A DNA stretch of 64,000 bases from Dendrolimus kikuchii (taxonomy: Eukaryota > Arthropoda > Insecta > Lepidoptera > Lasiocampidae), in the NCBI GenBank assembly GCA_019925095.2, contig CM034397.1, positions 4,421,763-4,485,762 of the forward strand, read 5' to 3'. The position numbers and the translations under genes are program-made. How positions within the stretch are numbered: the first letter of the stretch is position 1; every line of letters starts with the position of its first letter. Below the pieces are notes generated by a model. It was given only the letters and a program-made list of their open reading frames with translations, did not search any database and had not been told where the DNA came from. This document shows, piece after piece, positions 26,001-33,114 of the stretch.

Positions 26001-29000
26001 AGGTACCAGCACCGCGTTGTGTATGGCGAGCTGGGCCTTCTGGCTGAGGTTCTTAGCGCCTAGAAGTTTACCTAACGCTCCATTCAAACTATTCCCCAAA
26101 TTTACTCTTCTTTCTATATCAGCGGTGTACCTTCCATCCTTGCTAAAAGCACATCCAAGATATACAAACTCATTCACTTGCTCCAGCATAACATCATCGA
26201 CCATTATCCTTGCATTCGTTCTGGTTTCTTCTCTTTCAAACACCATAACCTTTGTTTTCTTCGCATTCAAATGTAAGCCTCTCGCCTGACAGTCATCTTT
26301 CATCATTGTGACTAGTGTTTGCAGTTCTGATGGCGATTCGGCTAAAAGCACGGCATCATCCGCATAAAGCAAGGTACTTACGACTAGATCACTCATCCGC
26401 ACCCCAACATCCATCAATCTTATTCTCTGGAGACAATCGTCCAGGTATAGGATGAACAGCAAAGCCGACAGCACGCAGCCCTGCCTGACGCCAATATTGA
26501 CGTCAAACCAGGGCGATAGGCTGCCATCCACTCGCACGCATGCCATACAGTCCTCGTAAGTGGACTGCACAGCACGCATCAATTGGCCATTAATCCCATA
26601 TCCGGGCAATATGTCCCAGAGCTCCTTCCGCACAACCCTGTCAAATGCTTTCTCTAGATCCACAAAACCGCAGAAAACCTTCCGGCCCATAGCCAGCTGC
26701 TTCTCTACGATATTGCGGAGAGAGAAAACTTGATCCATACATCCCCTTCCATTTCTGAAACCACCTTGTGCATCCCACAGTAATCCATCGGATACCACTC
26801 TCATTCTCTTTTCAATAATCTTCGTATACACTTTAGATGCTGTGCTGATCAAACTGATGGCCCTGTAGCTGGCGCACTCCATACGTGACCCCTTGCCTTT
26901 ATACAAGGGCACGATGACAGCGCGCCTCCAGTCCTTGGGAACCTTTCCCGTCCTCCAGCACAAGTTGCATAAGGACAGGAAAGCGTCCCGGACGCAGGTT
27001 CCACCATATTTGATCATCTCAGCAGACACACTATCGATTCCTCCTGCCTTTCCATTTTTCAGACTTCTTATCGACCATTCGATCTCTTCCAACGTGATCT
27101 CGGATGCTGACTCCTCGGAGTCAGTCACAGACTCAGTCGTGGTGCCAGCATCCGGGATATCATCATACATTTCTCTAAAATATTCACTCCATCGCGCTAA
27201 CACCTCTTGTGGGTTAGCAAGAACGTCCCCTGCTTTAGATTTTATTCTTTCCATTCTGGAAGCTGACGAACAACCCCGAGACTTCTTAACCTCTCTCCAA
27301 AAGAGTTTGGTATTCGCCTTGAAGTTCTCCGTCAGCTTCTCTTCTTCTTTCAATTTTATACTTTCGCGCTTCTCTTTCACTAAAGCTTTGGTTTCTTTCT
27401 TGCAGAGGCGATAAATTTCTTTCTTCATCTCTTTCATACTGTCATTCTGTTGCAAAGAAGCAACATAATCCAGCCAGGCTTTTCTCTTTCTCTCTACGCT
27501 GGATTTAACATCCGCGTCCCACCATTCATCACCTTTCGTTGTTATGTGCCTCTTCGCGCATCCACATGCTTCTTTTGCGCTTTCCACTATACTTTCTTTC
27601 ATACTATCCCAGTCATTATCCACATCTAAGTCGGAGAAGTCCGCTTTTGCAAGCCTTTCTTCGACTAGGCGCGCATACATACTCCTTACACTAACATCTT
27701 CCAATTTTTCACACTTTATTCTTTCAAGCTCCCCGAAATTGGTACGCACTCGCCAGTGTCTCCACTTCTTGAAAAGGCCCACAAACCGGCTTATCACCAG
27801 GTAGTGGTCCGTTTCAAGAGTGGGGCCTCTGTAGGCTCTTGTATCCATTATTGTGTTTCGGAGGCGACTATCTATTAAAATCAGATCAATCATACTTTTC
27901 TGATCATTCATTCCCCATGTATACGTGTGAATATCCTTATGATGGAATAAGGTGTTCGACACAAGCAAGTTTCTTTCCATGCATACGTCTATGATTGGCC
28001 TACCAGTCAATAAGTGATACTTCCAATCCCAGTGTTTACCCTCGATTAAACGTAATAAATATTATTATGCACATATCATCCTCTTTGTCAATCACATTGC
28101 TGTGATCAGGAGTTTTTTTTAAGTTTCAAACGTCTTCAAAATTGATTTCATTAATTTCACATTAGGAAAGAAAGGTGCTTTTCATTCAATGCAAATTTAG
28201 TTTTGGCGAGATGGTTGTTAACATAATAATGGTGACTTGACTGTACTCATGTATTTGGCGTTGTCGGTGTACTGATGTATTTGGTCAAGACGGGTGATTC
28301 GATCTATTAGACGACAATGGTTGTACCGATACTAATGATTACTTTCGATGTTCTTATGCGTCTGCATGTTACTTTTAATCAATAGCATATTCGAGAAAAC
28401 CTGCCATTGGCTTTCTTTTGTTAATTATAGTTATCTAATCAGCTGTAGGTTTCCATAAATAAATAAATGTGTACGATTCCCGTTACCCGGTCGGGATTCA
28501 AACTCGCGTCTTAATATAAAACGCGAGTGCGTTTAAAATTATTACGATTAAATAATTTTAACCGTCGATTAATGGCTGGTTTCTGAATCTTACTATTCAT
28601 TCACTTTTTTTTATTGCAGGAGATCAGCAGACAGGCAGACGGCCCACTTGATGGAAAGCGGTTACCATCGCCTATGGACATTTGCAACACCAAAGTTGCT
28701 ACAAATGCGCTGCTGCTCTCTTAAGGGAGACTGGAACCTGGTCACTAATGCCGGAACACAACTCAACGTTGTTACGGCGACATACTTTAGACCAGGGGTG
28801 GTAGCCATCCAGTCGGGCAAATGCCCTATCATCTGGCTGTGGGTTGTTAAGTCGCCTCTTACGACAGGCCGCCCGGCCGCAGGAAACTGTATTCTTTCTC
28901 CGTTCCTACACGGATAGAACTATAATAGAACTTGCTTTACCATCTGTTGAATTTTGACAGTACTTGTGCTTATGTCAATTTTTTACCGATAGTAAGGTAA

Positions 29001-32000
29001 ATGAACGGTCGCTAAGATATAAAAACTGTGTCTCAGTGTCTATACACACTAGCTTATGAAACCTGTTTGCTACATAAAATGTTTAAATTTTAGGGAAGTA
29101 TGCGGTCTTCGAAGAGCTAAAACCTTCAAAGATTTAGCTGGTGAAATAAACCAAGATGTAAGTATAATTAATATTGCAACTTATGACGTACCTATTCCTA
29201 AGAATGAATTGATTATTATCGCCGCAGTTGAGGCAAACAGGCATATGGCCCAACTAATTGAAAGTGGTTAATAACCTACAGAAGTTTGCAACACCAGGGG
29301 TGAAGCGAAACCTGTGGTGCAACTTACGCTCCCATAGAGTAAATAATAACCATAAACAAATTAAAACTAAATAATTACAATGAAAAAGTTTGCGGTAGGC
29401 TAAATAAGGCTTTAACAATACTCATTGACACTTGATATCTTTATCTTTCGTGATCTGATGGCTATTGAAAAGTTGTCGAAATAATAAAAATCAAATAAAT
29501 AGCCATGCTTGGAACGTCGTTTTATTATATAAATACTAGTCGCGAAAACTTAAGAAAATACTGTATAAATAATTTTGCCTCGTTCGGATCCAGCACACCC
29601 TCATCTTACGAAACACAATTAGTTCAAGACTAACCGTTTTACTCCAATTTTCTGAGAGAGAGTGGCATTACAAGGCGGCCCTAAGAGTTGTGATCAAGAT
29701 AACAATTCCAGCATAGCTTTAACATGCATAGATAGTCTCCAGTCGAAAACGTCAAAAATCGCTCATATCACATCCCTTTTCTACCTGCCCCCCCTTGTTC
29801 TGCAGCAGGGGTAGCAAACTGGTTCATTGCGGCTTTCTATTTTTGTCGATCGTCGCAAAGCAAAAACCATATAACTCTAAGATATAACTAAAAAATAATC
29901 TCTTTGTAAATAAATATATTATATAAATATTCCTAATGTATTCTTTTTTTAGCGAATTAACACTTTAGCGTACTTATACGAGAGCGTCGACGACATAGAC
30001 CTGATTGTGGGTGGTGCAATGGAGCGCGAGGTCCCAGGTTCGATTTTCGGCCACACGTTCCACAGTATTATAGCTGAACAGTTCTACAGGACAAGAATCG
30101 GAGACAGATTCTTCTATGATCATGGGGAGATGGCCCACTCATTCACTCCAGGTATTGAATAATTACACTGGTTCACAAAAAATAAGTAGTACTCTGTACT
30201 TTTGACAAGAACCATATACACTTATGTATTACGATGCGCTCAATCCGAATCTGGATTCGCTTTGATCCATACATTCTCTACATTTTGAGGGTTTATGGAC
30301 CAAAAGACCTAATCTGGGTTCACTTTGATCCATACAAACTGATTCGGATTCATCGCATCGAAATACATAAGAATAAATAGGTCTGGTCAAAAGTACATAC
30401 CACTTTTTACTTTATGTGGGCCGGTGCTATTTAATGAATAGAAAAATAATTGTTAATATATATTTAAATAGGAAATGGAGCAATTGTTTACTGTTTAAAC
30501 TATAAATTGATAAGTTTATTATGTCATCAAGGATATGACATCATAACTCACTACTTTGATGTTTGTGAAATGATAAGTGTATTTTGACCAGAGATGTGCC
30601 GATTAGTCGGCGACTAGTCGGTAAGGCCGACTATTCGGCCACTGTCGTAGGTAGTCGGCGACTAGTCGGCACTATTCGGCAAAGAACGCCGACTATCCGG
30701 CTTCTTACTTTGTAATTTGTAATCTATACTTTACTAATACTTTGTAATCCTAATCCATACACGAGACTTTCTTTTTGACGTGATTAAATTTTAACTGAGC
30801 TCTTTCACTTTAATGAACAATAACAGTATTATCTTTAAAATAAAATATTTTTAATTTTTTTACACAAAAGCAAAAATTAAGAAACCCATGCGATTGTTGT
30901 GATTTGTGCGCGAATCAGCTATAAACGAAGCGTCGCGGAAATCCCCGAAACCGTGATCGGCTCGGCCGACTAATCGACCGACTAGTCGGCCTCTTTACAA
31001 CCGACTAATCGGCTAGTCGGCTAGTCGGCCAAAGTCATAATCGGCACTCTCTAATTTTGACTTAACTTTCAACTTCCCTTTTGACAGCCTAATATCATGC
31101 GTCGCCATTCTTGTGGGAGTAGATGTTTTTAAGTAAAGACGTGGACGTGTTTAGTATATTCCTAAAATTCAACTATACCTCTCATGTTTGGGTATTGTAT
31201 AATAGGTTAGATAACCAGAATGTTTTACGTATCAACACCGCGATGCTTAAGCAGTAGAGCGCCAATGATGGCTAGCGCCTGTGTGCTAAACCAAAGTAAT
31301 TTTTTGATTTTGTAAATAATGGAACACCTTCATAGCATTTAGAAAAAAGATATGAAGAAACATATTATACCTATCAGCTATCTCTAAATTATTCCTTGAA
31401 ATGGCGCCAATATTATCTATGTAGGTTCGTTAAGGCTAATGTTGTACAAGTAATGCCAGCGAGGATATCATTTTAATGTCTGTCAGCGCGTTCCATTAGT
31501 AGCTCACAACGCCCAAAATGCTCTGTTAGCCGTACCACAAGGCGAACGCGGTCGTTGTGGTCGTAGCTAAAACGTCACTAATGACGTCATCATTTTCGAT
31601 CACACAACGCTCACAACGACCCATGTCAAGAGGTTGGTCGAATAACCGTTCCACTTGGGTTTACGATTGTAACGCCGGTAAGCAAGTGGAACGGGTAAAA
31701 TCGCAGTCGTGAACGTAGTTGTTGTGAGTCCCTAATAGAACGTACCCTAAATTGTCTAGTATTATCTCTATAACCTCTCTCTCTGTCTCTATAATATACT
31801 AAAATTAAAACAAAATGTTTAACTCTGTTCCAAGTCCCTTAAAAGTGCTCTGCATAAAATACAAACAAGGTTAACCAAATTGCCTATCAGGCAAGGTTTG
31901 CGATGTACACATTGCACATAGGGATGGCTCAGCCCTGTGGACAAATTTCGTTTTTCATCATCATTAATATGGGACAATTGTATAAACATTTTTTTTATTT

Positions 32001-32683
32001 CCTGTAATATACAAACCTGATGAAAAGTGGTTACCGTCACCTATTTGTCTGCAACGCCGGGGGCGTTTCGAGAAAATATATGACGCCTTTCTTAAACAAC
32101 CCTACGTTATAGCATAGAGGAAAAACCTACATAGAAAGTTCCCTCTTCATCACGACGCAGAAATAAATCTACTAAAGAACTTTTGCGTAATTGAGCAAAC
32201 TTAAGGAACTACCCCATTTCGTTGAGCTGAACATACCGTCGTAGCAAATCATAGCATTAAGTCTTAAATATACTACCAGCACTGTTAGATTGGATCTCAA
32301 ATAGTTATACCTAATAGGACGTGACTTCTACAGACCCTCAACTGTCGCGACAATTGATTCAGGCCCAAGACATCTAGACCCCGGCAGATACTTAGATGGA
32401 AGGATCCAATACATTATTTGCCTCTGCTTTTCCAAGAAAATGTTCCTTTTTTAATGACTTGTTAAGTTTTTTTTTCTCTTTTTCAGACCAACTGAAGGAA
32501 TTAAAGAAAGCTTCCATGGCCCGTCTTATATGTGACAACACAGAGGCAGTCGACTATGTGCAACGAAAAGCTTTTGAACTGGAAACTTCGTCCAACCCTA
32601 AATATAGATGCGACGAGTACGATGCCATACCATATGTAGATTTGACAGCTTGGAAGACACCCGAGTCGGATTTGTTAGATTGA
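1839..32683 (+). CDS. Heme peroxidase (animal/MPO superfamily, chorion-peroxidase or peroxinectin-like), 5' partial, 11 exons
   Basis: Exons: 1839-2091, 11581-11789, 12934-13107, 14557-14750, 15825-16026, 17661-17858, 18623-18806, 21310-21537, 29094-29157, 29953-30151, 32487-32683. All junctions are GT-AG and reading phases agree throughout, giving about 699 residues plus stop. Family hallmarks are visible in order: YRSIDGSCNN, WGQLVTHDL (distal His), DDPFY, the calcium loop VTSFLDGS, GDRR (catalytic Arg), LLLREHNR, QEARRI, ITYQEWLP, RFLHTIVP (proximal His), IQRGRDHGL and GDRFFY. Members oxidise substrates with H2O2 and are usually secreted. The N-terminus and any signal peptide lie upstream of the window. 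Two residues that form heme ester bonds in MPO, and the Asn partner of the proximal His, differ here (see findings). The CDS is 2.1 kb in 31 kb of DNA; introns hold most of the mobile elements. AATAAA motifs follow the stop at about 32700-32718. The superfamily is certain; the subfamily and physiological role are not. Confidence 0.93.
2167..2271 (+). repeat. Left copy of about 105-bp direct repeat flanking the R1-like element
   Basis: Matches 8855-8959/8961 with six mismatches by eye (about 94% identity over 107 positions). Starts GATGACCAGTTTGTATATTT in both. Confidence 0.88.
2272..3984 (-). mobile_element. RTE-like LINE fragment nested beside the R1-like element
   Basis: Read on -: RT domain (EKAFDRV, YADDAVLLAES) through C-terminal motif LRWFGHVERMH, ending in (ATGT)n. 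It is broken: an in-frame stop/change near 3307-3325 splits the RT into two ORFs (3325-4053 and 2707-3306). Closely matches the copy at 25516-28004. Flanked by GTCACTATT (2263-2271, 3985-3993). Confidence 0.88.
4416..7240 (-). pseudogene. R1-like ORF2 (endonuclease-reverse transcriptase), frameshifted near its end
   Basis: Probable ATG at 7238-7240 overlaps the ORF1 stop. The APE-type endonuclease shows VMGDFNAKHCSWGN near residue 120 and SDHRYI; RT shows VSLDIANAFNSL and FADD near residue 667. A frameshift near 4750 separates it from the C-terminal Cys-His segment (CRQCGALDTALHTLVECAAW), which continues to 4416. Endonuclease nicks target DNA and RT copies element RNA there. The copy is not expected to be active. 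Confidence 0.82.
7233..8854 (-). pseudogene. R1-like ORF1 (gag), frameshifted, possibly 5'-truncated
   Basis: The upstream part (8854 to 8014) is a Pro/Ala-rich basic region (RKQRRAARAAAA); the downstream part (about 8080 to 7233) has the gag core and three C-terminal knuckles (CYRCYNVGHGAQTC, CLRCGKSGHKMPDC, CAAC...H...C). The two parts are in different frames; the switch lies near an A-run at about 8065-8080. Gag binds element RNA. No clear start ATG lies inside the element, so the 5' end may be missing. Confidence 0.75.
8855..8961 (+). repeat. Right copy of about 105-bp direct repeat flanking the R1-like element
   Basis: Starts exactly at the 5' end of the R1-like element and matches 2167-2273. 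Probably a target-site duplication. Confidence 0.88.
9361..9730 (-). mobile_element. Decayed LINE 3' end of a second RTE/BovB-like family
   Basis: On -, an interrupted reading resembles the C-terminus of RTE/BovB ORFs (IADKLQESHLRWKGHVLR) and the end is a (GAT)n tail (ATCATCATCATCAT on + at 9361-9373). Stops are present. Confidence 0.55.
10047..10912. repeat. Foldback element, 866 bp, long terminal inverted repeats
   Basis: Both ends read inward CAGCGGGGCA then GGGGAAGTACCTTAAC; similarity continues for over 100 bp (to CCATTCACAGATT). The right half has two tandem copies of a unit around GTAGAAGTTTTTGAT. No coding capacity and no clear target duplication. Confidence 0.8.
11034..11135 (+). 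repeat. GGGATA-like purine-rich low-complexity tract
   Basis: GATGGGATAGGATAGGATAAATAGGATAG and similar purine-rich units. Confidence 0.6.
11370..11560 (+). repeat. Dispersed repeat E, copy 1
   Basis: Contains GAGCCAGCCCTAATGACTG and ATGAATCCAGCATGGTTTTACC, also found at 29575-29745 and 48490-48600. It ends about 20 bp before the peroxidase acceptor at 11580. Confidence 0.65.
11581..11789 (+). CDS. Peroxidase exon with the YRSIDGSCNN motif
   Basis: Acceptor ends at 11580 (ccag); donor GTAAGT begins at 11790. It encodes the start of the catalytic domain, including KYRSIDGSCNNLEHPQWG and APRYADG. The 9.5-kb intron before it contains the nested R1-like/RTE insertion and a foldback element. Confidence 0.92.
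12934..13107 (+). CDS. Peroxidase exon with distal His
   Basis: Acceptor ctcatttcag ends at 12933; donor GTGAGG follows 13107. It encodes GIYAMPVAKNGGPLPNPR and WGQLVTHDL. The distal His is codon 13074-13076. Thr (13071-13073) stands where MPO has the heme-linking Asp. Confidence 0.92.
14557..14750 (+). CDS. Peroxidase exon (DDPFY region)
   Basis: Acceptor tttttacag ends at 14556; donor GTACAG follows 14750. Cys-rich segment with GIQCC, CIPISIPDDDPFY, CMNFVRS and CSLGPAQQ, typical of the family. Leaves phase 0. Confidence 0.92.
15095..15360 (+). repeat. Widespread Lepidoptera-type interspersed repeat
   Basis: ATTATAAATGCGAAAGTAACTCTGTCTGTCTGTCTG followed by CTACTGGACTGATTTTGCGG; the standard opening of a very common dispersed repeat. 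Confidence 0.6.
15405..15575 (+). repeat. Degenerate TTTTGGTCA tandem repeat, G/T-rich strand
   Basis: Irregular units of about 9-18 bp around ATTTTGGTCATTTTGG. + strand is almost only T, G with a little A and C. Open in frame on both strands by composition only. Confidence 0.8.
15825..16026 (+). CDS. Peroxidase exon with calcium-binding loop
   Basis: Acceptor aatttacag ends at 15824; donor GTAAAA follows 16026. It encodes TNTVTSFLDGSPVYGSD; the T-x-F-x-D-x-S calcium ligands of MPO are all kept. Confidence 0.92.
16380..17090 (+). mobile_element. RTE-like LINE 3' fragment
   Basis: Sense copy of the same family: ORF from about 16380 to the stop at 17063 covers the region from NARIMVDDVMLEQ to the C-terminus, followed by (ATGT)n at 17070-17090. 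It lies in the peroxidase intron 16027-17660. No target duplication was found. Confidence 0.88.
17345..17515 (+). repeat. SINE-like family, copy 2 (5'-truncated)
   Basis: Starts at GCCATAACAACC and ends at the CTCCTGCAAT terminus; the A tail is replaced by a T-run. Confidence 0.75.
17661..17858 (+). CDS. Peroxidase exon with catalytic Arg
   Basis: Acceptor ctttttag ends at 17660; donor GTAAGC follows 17858. It encodes GDRRINQNP, LLLREHNRVADIL, QEARRIVVAVIQ and ITYQEWLPL. The catalytic Arg is 17669-17671. Gln (17678-17680) sits at the position of the heme-linking Glu of MPO. Confidence 0.92.
18228..18600 (+). mobile_element. Relic 3' end of a CR1/Jockey-like LINE
   Basis: The open segment 18228-18326 ends VQVVKIWNALPLIVREIKTL...FKNLLRK and stop, the typical extreme C-terminus of such RT proteins. 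The following GGTTTGGAAGAGATTGCTTTAAGCGA resembles their 3' UTR. Confidence 0.5.
18623..18806 (+). CDS. Peroxidase exon with proximal His
   Basis: Acceptor cttcaacag ends at 18622; donor GTGAGT follows 18806. It encodes VNPGVINSFGAGALRFLH; the heme-iron proximal His is codon 18742-18744. Confidence 0.92.
19470..19701 (+). repeat. SINE-like family, copy 3 (diverged)
   Basis: TTTTGTAAGAGGCGAC through CATCAGGTGGGCCGTCTGC and a short A tail; several indels. Confidence 0.7.
20339..20649 (+). repeat. SINE-like family, copy 4 (full length)
   Basis: CCGTGCAGGAACGGAG to CTCCTGCAATAAAAAA with all internal blocks. Confidence 0.82.
21006..21202 (-). repeat. SINE-like family, copy 5 (truncated)
   Basis: The 3' two thirds of the family, with an internal deletion after GCCGGAAAACAACT. 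Confidence 0.72.
21310..21537 (+). CDS. Peroxidase exon with IQRGRDHG motif
   Basis: Acceptor ttctttcag ends at 21309; donor GTATAT follows 21537. It encodes GLDLTAMDIQRGRDHGLAS. Asp at 21488-21490 replaces the usual Asn that hydrogen-bonds the proximal His. Confidence 0.92.
21710..22018 (+). repeat. SINE-like family, copy 6 (full length)
   Basis: CAGTGCAGGAACGGAAAG to ATCCTGCAATAAAAAAA. Confidence 0.8.
22267..22638. repeat. Four-copy MITE family, copy 1 (long form)
   Basis: Inverted ends about GCGTTCCTTTAGTATCTCACAACG and GTTGTGAGTCCCTTCTGGAAC. Internal AACGTCACTAATGACGTCATC block; includes a segment missing from short copies. Confidence 0.78.
22802..22957 (+). repeat. 156-bp inverted-repeat pair, left member
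   Basis: Reverse complement of 28201-28356 with one mismatch by eye. Contains two related 26-bp units starting CAAATACAT(C/G)AGTACA. Confidence 0.92.
23990..24840. repeat. Diverged interspersed repeat block with periodic units
   Basis: Units of about 110-150 bp, each with an AAATTCCCG(C/T)G(G/A)GATTCC-like stretch and an AATCGGCCTAGTAGTTTTTA-like stretch. Similar blocks lie at 1-420 and 33115-33760. Confidence 0.55.
25288..25387. repeat. Pair of short palindromes
   Basis: CGATAGATTATAATCTATCG (25368-25387) is a perfect 20-bp palindrome; a near copy GTTAGATTATAATCTATC is at 25288-25305. They may be ends of a small element. Confidence 0.55.
25516..28004 (-). mobile_element. RTE-like LINE, longest copy, 5'-truncated
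   Basis: An 11-bp target duplication AGTCAATAAGT (25505-25515, 28005-28015) defines the ends. The 3' end is (ATGT)n on -. 5' truncated inside the endonuclease domain. RTE/Proto2-type assignment rests on endonuclease-RT layout and microsatellite tail. Confidence 0.92.
25536..28010 (-). CDS. RTE-like endonuclease-reverse transcriptase ORF, N-terminally truncated
   Basis: 824 open codons, the first two or three derived from flanking DNA. The C-terminal part of an APE endonuclease is present (TYTWGMNDQKSMIDLILID near 30-50, TDHYLV near 68). RT motifs: VPLYKGKGSRMECASYRAIS, FVDLEKAFDRV near 452, YADDAVLLAES near 550. The C-terminus has LRWFGHVERIHDERMTKQIY and a basic RSRGRPRHTF segment. There are no internal stops, so the insertion is fairly young, but missing endonuclease residues make it inactive. 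It lies in the peroxidase intron 21538-29093, antisense to that gene. Confidence 0.9.
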   Translation of the reverse strand: MTGRPIIDVCMERNLLVSNTLFHHKDIHTYTWGMNDQKSMIDLILIDSRLRNTIMDTRAYRGPTLETDHYLVISRFVGLFKKWRHWRVRTNFGELERIKCEKLEDVSVRSMYARLVEERLAKADFSDLDVDNDWDSMKESIVESAKEACGCAKRHITTKGDEWWDADVKSSVERKRKAWLDYVASLQQNDSMKEMKKEIYRLCKKETKALVKEKRESIKLKEEEKLTENFKANTKLFWREVKKSRGCSSASRMERIKSKAGDVLANPQEVLARWSEYFREMYDDIPDAGTTTESVTDSEESASEITLEEIEWSIRSLKNGKAGGIDSVSAEMIKYGGTCVRDAFLSLCNLCWRTGKVPKDWRRAVIVPLYKGKGSRMECASYRAISLISTASKVYTKIIEKRMRVVSDGLLWDAQGGFRNGRGCMDQVFSLRNIVEKQLAMGRKVFCGFVDLEKAFDRVVRKELWDILPGYGINGQLMRAVQSTYEDCMACVRVDGSLSPWFDVNIGVRQGCVLSALLFILYLDDCLQRIRLMDVGVRMSDLVVSTLLYADDAVLLAESPSELQTLVTMMKDDCQARGLHLNAKKTKVMVFEREETRTNARIMVDDVMLEQVNEFVYLGCAFSKDGRYTADIERRVNLGNSLNGALGKLLGAKNLSQKAQLAIHNAVLVPTLTYESESWVWTREHESRVNAVEMRALRKICGVTLADRVRNTEVRKRVGLKESVGVKVRKGMLRWFGHVERIHDERMTKQIYNAKVDGCRSRGRPRHTFHDQIDRVLADGDVRSLKNRRVCMTRVMNVKEASEVCKNGPKWRSVVRAYPARELA
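28201..28356 (-). repeat. 156-bp inverted-repeat pair, right member
   Basis: Partner of 22802-22957; both lie in the same peroxidase intron and bracket the RTE-like copy. Confidence 0.92.
28440..28560 (-). repeat. Possible tRNA-derived SINE relic
   Basis: On -, GCGAGTTTGAATCCCGACCGG contains a B-box-like GTTTGAATCCC. No A box or cloverleaf is convincing. Confidence 0.3.
28604..28915 (-). repeat. SINE-like family, copy 7 (full length)
   Basis: T-run and ATTGCAGGAGATCAGCAG on +, ending TTCCTACACGGAT. It lies 180 bp before peroxidase exon 29094. Confidence 0.82.
29094..29157 (+). CDS. Peroxidase short exon (64 nt)
   Basis: Acceptor attttag ends at 29093; donor GTAAGT follows 29157. It encodes REVCGLRRAKTFKDLAGEI, the usual segment after the RGRDHG motif. 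Phases match both neighbours. Confidence 0.9.
29318..29530. repeat. Diverged relative of the 53049-53464 element
   Basis: Shares GCTCCCATAGAGTAAATAATAACC and TTGACACTTGA...CTTTCGTGATC blocks with 53250-53400. Confidence 0.6.
29575..29745 (+). repeat. Dispersed repeat E, copy 2
   Basis: Shares GGCCCTAAGAGTTGTGATCA and TTCCAGCATAGCTTTAAC with the other copies; in the peroxidase intron before exon 29953. Confidence 0.6.
29953..30151 (+). CDS. Peroxidase exon with GDRFFY motif
   Basis: Acceptor tttttttag ends at 29952; donor GTATTG follows 30151. It encodes DDIDLIVGGAMERE, GSIFGHTF, IIAEQFYRTRIGDRFFY. A long-inverted-repeat element starts 15 bp after the donor. Confidence 0.92.
30166..30426. 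repeat. Hairpin MITE, about 261 bp
   Basis: The ends CACTGGTTCACA and, inverted, CACCGGCCCACA match; inverted similarity extends about 85 bp (ACTTATGTATTACGATGCG versus CTTATGTATTTCGATGCG). It starts 15 bp after the peroxidase donor at 30152. Confidence 0.7.
30589..31053. mobile_element. Non-autonomous hAT-type element (MITE), 465 bp
   Basis: The ends CAGAGATGTGCCGATTAG and, inverted, TAGAGAGTGCCGATTATG match each other and hAT ends. An 8-bp target duplication ATTTTGAC lies at 30581-30588 and 31054-31061. Both subterminal regions hold many GACTAGTCGG/CCGACTA units; the centre is AT-rich and non-coding. Confidence 0.85.
31487..31742. repeat. Four-copy MITE family, copy 2 (short form)
   Basis: Ends CGTTCCATTAGTAGCTCACAACG and CGTTGTGAG-like TTGTGAGTCCCTAATAGAACG; about 256 bp. 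Confidence 0.8.
32487..32683 (+). CDS. Peroxidase terminal exon
   Basis: Acceptor ctttttcag ends at 32486; stop TGA 32681-32683. It encodes ELKKASMARLICDN, matching the family C-terminus, followed by a short divergent tail ending TPESDLLD. AATAAA signals follow within 40 bp. Confidence 0.9.
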
Positions 32684-32698
32684 AGGCAACTGAGTGTC

Positions 32699-32718
32699 AA
32701 ATAAATAAATAAATAAAA
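32699..32718 (+). terminator. Peroxidase polyadenylation signals
   Basis: Overlapping AATAAA hexamers (AAATAAATAAATAAATAAAA) 16-35 bp after the stop codon. Confidence 0.6.
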
Positions 32719-32744
32719 TTATCCTTAAAAATCCTTTACACAAA

Positions 32745-33060
32745 TAACTTGTTTGTGTAAAGGAAAATTTTCAATAGTTTATATAAAGAAAATAGTTATT
32801 GTTGCCGTAAAAAATGCTTGTTTGCGTAAAAAAGCCTTGTACGCGTAAAAGAATGCATGAATATTCTGTCTAGAGGAAGATTTTTACGTGAAGGTGGACT
32901 TGTTTACGCGAAGGGGGACTTGTTTAAGTAAAGGGGGACTTACATACATGCAAGAGGATTTGTTTACATGAAGGAGACCTTTTTCCCTGTAGAACGTGTT
33001 TGCGTAAAGTAAGATTTGTTTACGTAAGGGAAGATACCGTTTGCGTAAAGTCTTGTTTTC
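32745..33060 (+). repeat. Degenerate tandem array around TTGTTTACGTAAAGGGGGAC
   Basis: About a dozen imperfect units of roughly 20-30 bp starting 60 bp after the peroxidase stop. No coding sense. Confidence 0.75.
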
Positions 33061-33114
33061 AATTATGGCAACATTGTTTATGTTATAGAAATATATCTAA
33101 TAAATTTATATATA

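Noticed and set aside
28440..28560. Functional tRNA gene
   Set aside because: Only a B-box-like stretch is visible; no acceptor stem or anticodon arm could be drawn.
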